Shown one piece after another: positions 19,857-29,590 of a DNA stretch of 64,000 nucleotides. Location of the stretch: assembly GCA_947505245.1 (NCBI GenBank), contig CANNIZ010000015.1, positions 31,684 through 95,683 of the forward strand, written 5' to 3'. The stretch comes from Pseudomonadota bacterium (lineage in GTDB: Bacteria; Myxococcota_A; UBA796; GCA-2862545). Position 1 is the first letter of the stretch, and every line of letters starts with the position of its first letter. Position numbers and translations under genes: made by a program. Under the pieces are notes generated by a model that worked only from the letters and a program-made list of their open reading frames with translations, was not told where the DNA came from and did no database searches.

Positions 19857-20446
19857 CAGTCTACGCACCCGGGACCCGACCGTCTAGCGTGAACTGGGCG
19901 CCGCGGCGGGCGTAAAGCGGCCTGCCTGCGGCGCTGAGCTGCAATCGCCGAATACCGAACGCGTGCGTTTGACGCCAAAAAATCGGGGACCTGCCTCAGG
20001 CCGTGGTTGTTGAGGTTGCCCGAGCACAACAGCAACGATCTTCCGCTGGAGGCCGCGCCGAGACGCCCTCGTGCACGTGGCTCGTGCGGTCGTGCAGTTG
20101 AACGTCCACGGCCTCATGCACGACCACGCGACACCGCTGAGCAGGATCATCGACATTCGGCAGAAGTCGGGTGCTTCTCCCGAGAAGCGGGCGAGTTCTG
20201 CCGCGGGAGCCCTGAATGCGGCAGAAGTCGGGTGCTCCTCCCCAGAAGCCGGCGACCTTTGCCGCGGCAGCGCCTGAAAGCGGCAGAAGTCGGGTGCTTC
20301 TCCCCAGAAGCGGTCGAGTTCTGCCGCTCACCCGCGGCGCCCGATAGCGAGGTGCGGCAGGGGCATAGTTCAGGCTAGGAGGATCGTTTCGCGCCTCCGT
20401 CGAACGTCGGACGACCCCACCTCGGGACCACAGATAATCTTCGTCA
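19857..20446. other. 590-bp intergenic region
   Basis: No convincing gene. A run AAAAAATCGGGGACCTG lies near 19976-19992. A minus-strand reading frame around 20000-20150 (VVVHEAVDVQLHDRTSHVHEG) has weak protein character and could be a decayed gene. Three tandem hairpin units (20158-20326) fill the right half. A promoter for the flavoprotein gene at 20447 could not be singled out. Confidence 0.5.
20158..20326. repeat. Three tandem hairpin repeats, 61-62 bp period
   Basis: Units start at 20158, 20219 and 20281 with CGGCAGAA and end with the inverted TTCTGCCG (one mismatch in unit 2). Inside each is a second inverted pair, GCTTCT/AGAAGC (or a near match), around a 4-nt loop. Each unit can fold into a two-part hairpin of about 46 nt, with 15-17 nt spacers. 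The period is not a multiple of three, so it is not coding. It could be a REP/BIME-like element or an RNA structure. Confidence 0.75.
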
Positions 20447-22051
20447 ATGCCAAACGACGCACGCGCTGCCCTCGCCCGACTCCACGAACGACCCGACGAC
20501 GACGACGCCGGCGACGTCCTCGAGCACCTGCTCACCGCTGCGCCCGCGCAGCTGTACGAAGCCCTGCTCAGCGCCGCCCCACCGCCGTCCGGCCTCGGCG
20601 AGACGCGCTACCGATGGACGGATCACATCGCCGCGCGCGTCCAGAACCCCGCGCGATTCGTGCGTGCAGCCTCGCTTGCGGACCTCGTCCAGGCCGTCAC
20701 GTACGCGCGCGCCCACGGGCTCCACGTGCGCGCGGTCGGGTCGGGCTACTCGTTCAGCAACGTCGTTGCGACGAACGGAATGCTCGTCGACTGCGCAGCG
20801 CTCGACCATGTGCTCCCGATCGACTTCGGCCTGCGCCAGGGGAGGCCGCACGAGCGGCTATTCCGCTTCGAGGCCGGCATTCGAATGGCAAAACTCAACC
20901 AGGTGCTCGACGACCTGGGCCTCGCGCTCACGAACCAGGCGAGCTCGGACGGCCAGACGTTCGCAGGCTACGTCGCCACCGCGACCCACGGCTCGGGGCT
21001 CGCGTTCGGCGACGGCGCCTCGTGCATCCGCAGCGTGCGACTCGTCGACGGCACGGGTCGCGTGCGACAGATCGAGCCGACAGACGGCATCACCGACGCC
21101 GCCCTGTTCGCGTCGCAGTATCCCGACGTCGTGCTCCACCAGGACGACGACCAGTTCTACGCGACGATCGTGTCGATGGGCTCCGTCGGCCTGTTCCACT
21201 CGGTCGTGATCGGCGTCCGCGAGACGTTCTGGCTGCGCGAGTCCCGCAAGCTCTCGACCTGGGAGGAGATGAAGTCCACCTGGCGCGCGGACGTGCGCGC
21301 GCACCGCCACTACGAGCTGCTCGTCAGCCCGTACCGGAACAAGGGGCGGCAGCTGTGCCTCGTCACCAGGCGCGACGAGCTCGCCCCGAACGAGCCCCAC
21401 CACCCGAAGGGCGATGGGAGTCGACGCAACCCGCTCACGCAGATGGCGATGCAGGTGAAGGGCCTGGACGAGGCGATGGTGAGCCTTTCACGCATCGAGC
21501 CGATGCTGATGACCCGGCTCGTGGAGCGGGCGCTGAAGGGACTCGCCGACGACGAATACGTCGACAAGAGCTTCCGCGTGCTGCGCCTCGGGGCGGCGGT
21601 CATGCGCGCGTTCAGCAGCGAATTCGCGCTCCCGCTGGAGAACGCGATGATCGCCGCCGAGCGCCTGTCGGGGCTTGCCCAGGAGTACGCGGTCCGGCAC
21701 CGCATCGTTCACACGTCGCCGTTCGCGATGCGGTTCGTCGGGGCGTCCAAGGGCTTTATGTCCCCGATGTACGGCGCAGACACCTGCATGATCGAGCTCC
21801 CGTTCCTCGAGGGGACGGTGGGCGGTCGCGAGCTGCTCGAGCGGTACGAAGAGGCGCTGTACCCGCTCGGCGGGCGCCCGCACTGGGGCCAGCTGTTCCA
21901 CCTGAGCGGCGGCCCCGCGCTCGTCCAGCAGATGTACCCGCGCTTCGACGCGTTCGCCGCCACCGTCGCGGCGCTTGATCCAGACGGCGTGTTCAGCAAC
22001 GCCTTCACGCGGCACCTCGGCCTTCACACGCCCGCGTTCAAGCCCTGGTAG
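20447..22051 (+). CDS. FAD-binding oxidoreductase of the VAO family, aldonolactone oxidase-like
   Basis: 534 aa. The PCMH-type FAD-binding part begins around residue 60: RVQNPARFVRAASLADLVQAV, then AVGSGYSFS near residue 96, VDCAALDHVL, and the ATHGSG region near 180. The C-terminus has PHWGQLFHL (about 478-486), YPRFDAF and LDPDGVFSN, the pattern of the D-arabinono/L-gulono-1,4-lactone oxidase (ALO) domain. It therefore probably oxidises a sugar lactone or alcohol, donating electrons to oxygen or another acceptor. The usual flavin-linking His in GHSH-type motifs is Tyr here, so covalent flavinylation is doubtful. It has no signal peptide. Confidence 0.85.
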   Translation: MPNDARAALARLHERPDDDDAGDVLEHLLTAAPAQLYEALLSAAPPPSGLGETRYRWTDHIAARVQNPARFVRAASLADLVQAVTYARAHGLHVRAVGSGYSFSNVVATNGMLVDCAALDHVLPIDFGLRQGRPHERLFRFEAGIRMAKLNQVLDDLGLALTNQASSDGQTFAGYVATATHGSGLAFGDGASCIRSVRLVDGTGRVRQIEPTDGITDAALFASQYPDVVLHQDDDQFYATIVSMGSVGLFHSVVIGVRETFWLRESRKLSTWEEMKSTWRADVRAHRHYELLVSPYRNKGRQLCLVTRRDELAPNEPHHPKGDGSRRNPLTQMAMQVKGLDEAMVSLSRIEPMLMTRLVERALKGLADDEYVDKSFRVLRLGAAVMRAFSSEFALPLENAMIAAERLSGLAQEYAVRHRIVHTSPFAMRFVGASKGFMSPMYGADTCMIELPFLEGTVGGRELLERYEEALYPLGGRPHWGQLFHLSGGPALVQQMYPRFDAFAATVAALDPDGVFSNAFTRHLGLHTPAFKPW

Positions 22052-22060
22052 GGTCGACGG

Positions 22061-24127
22061 TCAGCGCACCCACACCAGGGTGAACCCGCCGACCGTGGTG
22101 CTGCCGCGCTCCCGCGTCCCGTTGTACCCGTACGTGTGCACGCCGAGTCCCGCAGCGCAGTCGGTCGTAGTCGACCAGATAAAGGCGTTCGAGCCGCTCT
22201 GCCAGAACCCGATCCGAGCGCGACCGTACGATCCCGACGTGTACGTGGCGTTCAGGTTCACGTGCGCCTGGGTAACCGCGCTCGTTTCCACCGCCGCACC
22301 GACTCCGTACAGGTTTTGCGAGCAGATCGCGCTGTGCAGACCCGCGTCGGCGGTGACAGCGGCAGGGATCTGGCGGGGCGCCCCGTACGTGCCAGCGGGC
22401 GTTCCGGTGATCTCCGCCAACAGGGACGCCGCCGGCCGCGTGTACACGGCGGCCTTGTTCGCGACCGGATCGTGGACGCGCAGCCGCTGGTACGGCACCT
22501 GCTCGTAGGCCGCGTACCGCGCGTTGGCCTGCGCGAGCGTGAGGTCGGTGGGATTGAGGGTCGCGTTGACGGCCGTCCACCGCGTGCTGGCGTAGTACCA
22601 CTCGGGGCTGTTCCCCACGATCTTGGCCACCAGCGTCCAGCCGCCGCCGTCGGTCGTCATGTCGCAGTAGGCGAGGTGCGGCGAGGTGCCGATCAGCTCG
22701 TAGATTCCGCTCGTGTGCCCCGCACCGATGGCTGCGTTGCAGCTGTTCGTCTCGAGCCTCCATGGGCACGAGGCGGAAGCGCCAGGTAGCACGGTCGCGT
22801 CAAGGTCGTTGCAGTCCCCGTCGGCTGCCGGGACGCTGTCCCCGTCCGCGTCGGGATCACACACGTCGCCGCTGCCATCCGCGTCGAGGTCTGCCTGCAG
22901 GCTGTTCGCGACAGCGGGGCAATTGTCACCCGAGACAGGCGCCTCCTGCGCGTCGGTGCAGTCGAGGTCGCTGCTGTCGACAAGGCTCGTGGTCCCGCGC
23001 GCGTCCCCGTCGACGTCGAGGTAGCACGCCTCGAGCGCGTCGCAGTTCTGGTCGACGCCGTCGGCCGTGACCTCCGTGGCCGACGGACGGACCGCGGCGT
23101 TCGCGTCGTTGCAGTCGTTCGCGAGGAGGAATCCGTCGCCATCGACGTCATCATCGGGCGTGGCGGGCGCGCAGTCGTTGTCAACGCCATCGTAGGGCGT
23201 CTCCGTGGCGCTCGGGTTCACGCCGGCCTTCGTGTCGTCGCAGTCCGCCGCGAGCAGGAACCCGTCCGCGTCGAGGTCGTCGTCGCGGGTCGCCGCGCTG
23301 CAGTCGTTGTCGCTCGCGTCGTAGGGGGTCTCGGTGACGCCCGGATTGCGCGCGAAGTCGGTGTCGTCGCAGTCGTCGATCAGGTCGAACCCGTCTTCGT
23401 CCAAATCGTCGTCGAGGGACGAGGGGTCGCAGTCGTTGTCGAGCCCGTCGTACACGACCTCCTCGGCGGCTGGATTGACGTCGGCGTCCGCGTCGTCGCA
23501 GTCGTCGGTTGTGTACCCGTCCCCGTCTACGTCTACGTCGCGCGTCGTGGGATCGCAGTCGTCGTCGACGCCGTTGTACGGTGTCTCGCTGGCTTCGGGG
23601 TTGCGCGCCGCGTCGTCGTCGTCGCAGTCGACGTCCGCATCGAACCCGTCCCCATCGAGGTCGTCGTCGAGCGTTGACTCATCGCAATCATCGTCGATGC
23701 CGTTGTAGGCGACCTCCGTGCCGCCGGGAACCGCGCTCGCGTCCGCGTCGTCGCAGTCCTTGCACGCAGCCGCGCCATCCTCGTCCGCGTCGACGAACCC
23801 GACCGAGCCGTCGCAGTTGTAGTCGATGGGATCGGTACAATCGTCCTCGATGGCCCCCGGGTGGAGGTCGTCGTCCCCGTCGTCGCAGTCACCTCCAAGG
23901 TCGGCGTAGCCGTCAACGTCAGCGCAAACGACGACCTCGCCCGCCACCCCGAAGCCGTCAGCGTCAGCGTCAGCGAACCGGGGGATCGCATCCGCGGCGT
24001 CCTCGTCGACCTGACCGTCGCAGTCGTCGTCGAGCCCGTTGCAGCGCTCGATGTCGCACGTGACCTCGGGCACGTCGCTCTTGCGACAGGACAGGGCGAG
24101 CAAGGCGATCCAGAGTGTGCGGCGCAT
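22061..24127 (-). CDS. MopE-like calcium-binding-repeat lipoprotein with fibrinogen-like C-terminal domain
   Basis: 688 aa. ATG 24127 has GGAGG 5 nt upstream. Signal with lipobox ALSC (Cys14). About ten Asp-rich repeats follow (DDDLDGDGF, YNGVDDDCD), plus one thrombospondin type 3-like stretch (CPAVANSLQADLDADGSGD). The last 220 residues begin with SGIYELIG...CDMTTDGGGWTLVAK, the start of a fibrinogen-related/intelectin-like domain, and contain IGFWQSGSNAFIWST. That combination suggests a calcium-dependent surface lectin or adhesin. It is a paralogue of the 992-aa protein at 1120-4098 but with a different C-terminal domain. Confidence 0.9.
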   Translation of the reverse strand: MRRTLWIALLALSCRKSDVPEVTCDIERCNGLDDDCDGQVDEDAADAIPRFADADADGFGVAGEVVVCADVDGYADLGGDCDDGDDDLHPGAIEDDCTDPIDYNCDGSVGFVDADEDGAAACKDCDDADASAVPGGTEVAYNGIDDDCDESTLDDDLDGDGFDADVDCDDDDAARNPEASETPYNGVDDDCDPTTRDVDVDGDGYTTDDCDDADADVNPAAEEVVYDGLDNDCDPSSLDDDLDEDGFDLIDDCDDTDFARNPGVTETPYDASDNDCSAATRDDDLDADGFLLAADCDDTKAGVNPSATETPYDGVDNDCAPATPDDDVDGDGFLLANDCNDANAAVRPSATEVTADGVDQNCDALEACYLDVDGDARGTTSLVDSSDLDCTDAQEAPVSGDNCPAVANSLQADLDADGSGDVCDPDADGDSVPAADGDCNDLDATVLPGASASCPWRLETNSCNAAIGAGHTSGIYELIGTSPHLAYCDMTTDGGGWTLVAKIVGNSPEWYYASTRWTAVNATLNPTDLTLAQANARYAAYEQVPYQRLRVHDPVANKAAVYTRPAASLLAEITGTPAGTYGAPRQIPAAVTADAGLHSAICSQNLYGVGAAVETSAVTQAHVNLNATYTSGSYGRARIGFWQSGSNAFIWSTTTDCAAGLGVHTYGYNGTRERGSTTVGGFTLVWVR

Positions 24128-24146
24128 GGCGGCCTCCGATCGCACT

Positions 24147-24812
24147 CTATACGGGGAGAGTCCGGGCGTCATCGCTCACGATCTTCACGACGTACACCGA
24201 CAACACCGCCGCCATGAAGCACCAGATCGACGCGAACGCGTACATGAACACGAGCAACGCGAGCGTCATCGAGGCCGCGACCATGACGCCGAACGTGCGC
24301 ACCCGAGCGTTCGACGTGCCGAGCAGCGGCACGAGGATGACCGAAGCGTAAAGCCCGTGGACGAGGTCCCGCGGGACGATCCCGTCGCTGGCGAGCTTCA
24401 CGCCGTAGTCGACGGAGTGCTTCACGACCTGGACCGAGAAGCCGTGTTCGGCGAAGATCGACACGTACATCAGCGCGCCGAGCCCAAGGCCGAGCGCCGC
24501 GCACGCCGCGAACAGTCCCCGCCGGAACCGTCCTGGCTCGATGAGCGCGACGGCGAACGGCACCCAGAACAGCCAGAAGCCGTGCGAAAAGAACAGGAAC
24601 GCCAACGCGGGCACGCGCACCGCTGCCGGGTCAGTGCCCCGCAACGCAAGCCACACCGCGCCCTCGGCGAGCTGTTGGACGGCGAAGCCAACGGGCAGCA
24701 ACGCGAGCGGGAGCCAGCGCGGCCGCGCCGGCAAGACCGCGCGCACCGCGACCGCGCCTGCGACGAGCAACCCGGTGCCAGCGACGAAACTTCCTTCAGC
24801 AGAGAAGCACAT
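24147..24812 (-). CDS. DUF6629-like integral membrane protein
   Basis: 221 aa with about seven hydrophobic helices. The N-terminus MCFSAEGSFVAG with Cys2 and the segment FAVQQLAEGAVWLAL are typical of a family of uncharacterised bacterial membrane proteins that I recall as DUF6629; the name is from memory. Function unknown. It lies 19 bp upstream of the MopE-like gene on the same strand, so the two may be cotranscribed. Confidence 0.7.
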   Translation of the reverse strand: MCFSAEGSFVAGTGLLVAGAVAVRAVLPARPRWLPLALLPVGFAVQQLAEGAVWLALRGTDPAAVRVPALAFLFFSHGFWLFWVPFAVALIEPGRFRRGLFAACAALGLGLGALMYVSIFAEHGFSVQVVKHSVDYGVKLASDGIVPRDLVHGLYASVILVPLLGTSNARVRTFGVMVAASMTLALLVFMYAFASIWCFMAAVLSVYVVKIVSDDARTLPV

Positions 24813-24854
24813 GAGCGGTCTCCCGCGGCAGGGCGCCCCTCCCCCTATCCTGCA

Positions 24855-26657
<1,803 letters not shown>

Positions 26658-26661
26658 GCGT

Positions 26662-27303
26662 TCAGCGCCCCGTCACCGTGATCGTCCCGTCGGCCGCGAC
26701 CTCGACGACGAACGACAGAGCGCCGTGGTTCTCGCGGTTCGTAAAGTACGTGTGCTCGCCGGTGAGCTCGGCGCGCCAGACCGGCTCGGCGTCCGACGCA
26801 GAGACGAGGCAGACCTCGCTGCCGATGTGCGCCCAGGTGCGCACCGCGTCCGACCGCACGAGGAAGTCGACCAGCGGCCGCAGACCGAGCTTCTCGCGCC
26901 CGATCACCGTACCGACCTTCGCCGACGTGCCCGCCGACAGCGCGGTCACGTCAACCACGGTGAGGTCCGAAAACACGCGCGAATCGACGACCGCCTGCGC
27001 ACCGTCCGACGTGAAGAACAGCACCGGACCGCCGTTAACGGTGATCGTCGCCGTCGCCTTTACGGGCGTGTGCGTCGCGTCGATCGCCGCCGCTGAATAC
27101 CCGCTCGCAAAGTCGAACCAGTCCGCGCCCGGCAGCGCGCGCTGCTCGGACAACACCGAATCGCCCTTTCCCATCGACCAGTTCGCCAGACAGTTGGCCA
27201 TCGGGGTGTCTCCGTGGGGTGCAGCGGGTACGGCCGCGGGCTCGACGGGGGCCGAGCCCGTAGGCGGGCATCCGAGCAGGGCAGCGAGCAGCAGGGTGTT
27301 CAT
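26662..27303 (-). CDS. Predicted lipoprotein of unknown function
   Basis: 213 aa from ATG 27303. Signal with lipobox LLGC (Cys12) followed by a Pro/Ala linker. The remainder is strand-rich (TATITVNGGPVLFF, GALSFVVEVAADGTITVTGR) with no motif I recognise. A TATACT hexamer lies 8 bp upstream of the ATG on its strand, so the transcript may have almost no leader. It is the first gene of the operon continuing into 24855-26657. Confidence 0.75.
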   Translation of the reverse strand: MNTLLLAALLGCPPTGSAPVEPAAVPAAPHGDTPMANCLANWSMGKGDSVLSEQRALPGADWFDFASGYSAAAIDATHTPVKATATITVNGGPVLFFTSDGAQAVVDSRVFSDLTVVDVTALSAGTSAKVGTVIGREKLGLRPLVDFLVRSDAVRTWAHIGSEVCLVSASDAEPVWRAELTGEHTYFTNRENHGALSFVVEVAADGTITVTGR

Positions 27304-27391
27304 GGGGGACGAGTATAGCGCGGTCCGTTCAATCCAACGGGAACAGCCGTACGTTCGGGTGCTGAACCCGCTGTGACCGGCTAGGTCCTCG

Positions 27392-29146
27392 GTGAGGACG
27401 CCCTTCCCGATGCAATCGTCGTCTCCGAGCTTCACCGGAGCCCTGTGGGCGCCCCTGGTCGCGGCACCCGAATTGATCGCGCGCGGCGCCGCCCGCGGCC
27501 TGTCGCCCACCGCCGCGCGCCTGCTCGCGCTGAGGTTCCCGGACCGCGTCGACGAGGGCGCCGCAGAGCCGGTGATCGAGCACCTGCACGACCCAACGAC
27601 GATGCTGCACATGGACGCCGCGGTCGATCGGCTGCGGCGCTCCGTGCGTGATCGCGAGCGCATCCGCGTCGTGACCGACTACGACGTGGACGGTACGACC
27701 TCGTCGCTCATCCTTCAGGCGGCGCTGAAGATCGCGGCGGGAACGAGCGAAGGCGCCAACATCACGTACCACATCCCCCACCGGTTCGTGGAGGGCTACG
27801 GGTTCTCCGTCGCCGCCGCCGAGGCCGCCGCGAAGGACGGCGTCTCGCTGATCGTCACCGCCGACATCGGCGTGCGCGACCACGCGGCCGTCGCGAAGGC
27901 GCGCGAATACGGCATCGACGTGCTCGTCTGCGACCACCACCTGCCCCACGGCGCACAGGTGCCTCAGGACGCGATCGTGTTGTGCCCGCCGCAGGACGGC
28001 GACAGCTACGCGAACCCGTCGCTTGCAGCGTGCGGCATCAGCCTGAAGGTCGCCCAGGCGCTGCTCGCGACGCACCCGAAGCGCGATGAGGTCGTGCGAT
28101 CCCTGCTCAAGCTCGCAGCGATCGGCACCGTCGCCGACCTCGTCCCGCTCACCACCCGCGAGAACCGCGCGATCGTGGCGCTCGGCCTGCGCGAGCTCAA
28201 CACGGGTCGTCACTCGGTCGGGCTCACGGCGCTGTTGCAGGCCGCTGGCCTCGGCAAGGAGCCGATCCGCGAGAACGACCTCGGCTACCGCGTCGGCCCG
28301 CGAATCAACGCCGCTGGCCGCGTCGCCGACGCCAAGCTCGTCGTCGAGCTGCTCACGTGCAAAGACGCCGCGCGCGCGACCGAACTCGCGGGCGAGATCG
28401 AGCGGCTGAACAGCCAGCGACGCGATCTCCAGGGCAAGCTGTCGGAAGACGCGCTCCGGCGCGCCGCGACGATGAACGACCCGTTCGTGCTGATCGAGGG
28501 TCGCGAAGAAGACGGCTACCACCGCGGCGTCGTAGGCATCGTCGCCAGCCGCGTGAAGGACGAGGTTCACCGGCCCGTCGCGATCGTCTCGATCCAAGGC
28601 GACCGCGCCGTCGGCTCAATCCGCAGCGTCCCAGGCGTCCACGCGGTCCAGGCGCTCGACAGCGCGCGCGACCTGCTCGAGAAGTACGGCGGACACCCAG
28701 TCGCCGCCGGTTTCACCGTGCCCACGCAGCACCTCGAGGCCCTCCGCCAGCGGCTGTGCGACTTCGTCCGCAACGCTGTCGGCGGGGACGCCCCCGTCCA
28801 CGTCCGCGAGGTGGACGCGTTCCTGGACGTGAGCGACGTCGGGGACGGGCTGCTCGCAGAGCTCGAGCGCCTCGGGCCGTTCGGCATGGGGAACCCGCGC
28901 CCGCGCCTGGTGGTTCGCCGCGTCGAGCCGCGCAACCTCGAGGTCCGCGCCGACAAGGGGCTGGTGAAATTCGCGATCCCCCGCCTGGGCGGCGGGTGGA
29001 TCGAGGCCGTGTGGTGGGATCACACCGACCTCGGAGGACGCCTCGCCGGCGGCCCGATCGATCTCCTCGGCGATCTTCAGGAGCACCGCTGGAACGGGAC
29101 GCGTCGCCTGCAGTTCCAACTGCACGACGCGCGCGCCTCGGGATAG
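27392..29146 (+). CDS. recJ: Single-stranded-DNA-specific exonuclease RecJ
   Basis: 584 aa from GTG 27392 (ATG 27410 is an alternative). DHH motif I DYDVDGTTS (about residue 95), HRFVEGYG, a metal-binding TADIGVRDH segment and CDHH (about 180) mark the nuclease core. GTVADLVPL, RINAAGR and the DHHA1 part (GVVGIVASRVKD, GGHPVAAGF) follow, with an OB-like C-terminus. RecJ degrades single-stranded DNA 5' to 3' with Mn/Mg in RecF-pathway recombination and base-excision repair. The length is typical. Followed 21 bp later by the TerB-like gene. Confidence 0.95.
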   Translation: MRTPFPMQSSSPSFTGALWAPLVAAPELIARGAARGLSPTAARLLALRFPDRVDEGAAEPVIEHLHDPTTMLHMDAAVDRLRRSVRDRERIRVVTDYDVDGTTSSLILQAALKIAAGTSEGANITYHIPHRFVEGYGFSVAAAEAAAKDGVSLIVTADIGVRDHAAVAKAREYGIDVLVCDHHLPHGAQVPQDAIVLCPPQDGDSYANPSLAACGISLKVAQALLATHPKRDEVVRSLLKLAAIGTVADLVPLTTRENRAIVALGLRELNTGRHSVGLTALLQAAGLGKEPIRENDLGYRVGPRINAAGRVADAKLVVELLTCKDAARATELAGEIERLNSQRRDLQGKLSEDALRRAATMNDPFVLIEGREEDGYHRGVVGIVASRVKDEVHRPVAIVSIQGDRAVGSIRSVPGVHAVQALDSARDLLEKYGGHPVAAGFTVPTQHLEALRQRLCDFVRNAVGGDAPVHVREVDAFLDVSDVGDGLLAELERLGPFGMGNPRPRLVVRRVEPRNLEVRADKGLVKFAIPRLGGGWIEAVWWDHTDLGGRLAGGPIDLLGDLQEHRWNGTRRLQFQLHDARASG

Positions 29147-29167
29147 GCTGCGACCTTCGGAGGTTCC

Positions 29168-29515
29168 ATGCCCACTGAGCTCGAGCGGTTGAAGATCGCC
29201 TTTGCGCTGTATGTCACCCGCAAGATCGTGAACGCCGACGACAGCGTCCACCCGGACGAGGTCAAGCTCGTGCACCAGATGTTCCCGATGAACCAGCTCG
29301 AAGCGCTCGGGTTCATGGAGCCGGGAACGCAGAAGCTCACGCCGGCGTTCCACGCGGCGCGCAAGGAGGCCGTCGCCCAGCTGCCGAACCTGCTCACCAC
29401 GCCGGAGAAGGAAGACTTCGTGCGCTGGTTCCGCGAGGTCTGCCAGGCCGACGGCCACGTCGATCAGCGCGAGGTGGAGATCGTCGCCAAGGTCGAGAAG
29501 ATTCTCGGGATGTAA
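29168..29515 (+). CDS. TerB-like helical protein
   Basis: 115 aa. ATG 29168 has GGAGG 5 nt upstream. It is all-helical, with two acidic motifs NADDSVHPDEV and QADGHVDQREVEIV spaced as in TerB/DjlA-N domains, which may bind metal. The short single-domain form occurs widely in bacteria with unknown function. Its position directly behind recJ may only reflect cotranscription. Confidence 0.75.
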   Translation: MPTELERLKIAFALYVTRKIVNADDSVHPDEVKLVHQMFPMNQLEALGFMEPGTQKLTPAFHAARKEAVAQLPNLLTTPEKEDFVRWFREVCQADGHVDQREVEIVAKVEKILGM

Positions 29516-29590
29516 GCAGGAAAGGGCCGGCGTCTCCGCCGACCCTCTCGCGTGTTCGCGAACCGCCCGCGTCCCTGCGGGCGCGCTCGA

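Noticed and set aside
19884..20156. Possible small minus-strand gene near 20.0 kb
   Set aside because: No ribosome-binding site, no family resemblance, and the frame overlaps repeat and gap sequence.
20158..20326. Tandem hairpins as a CRISPR array
   Set aside because: The repeats are the longer part (about 46 bp), the spacers are only 15-17 bp, there are just three units and no cas genes.
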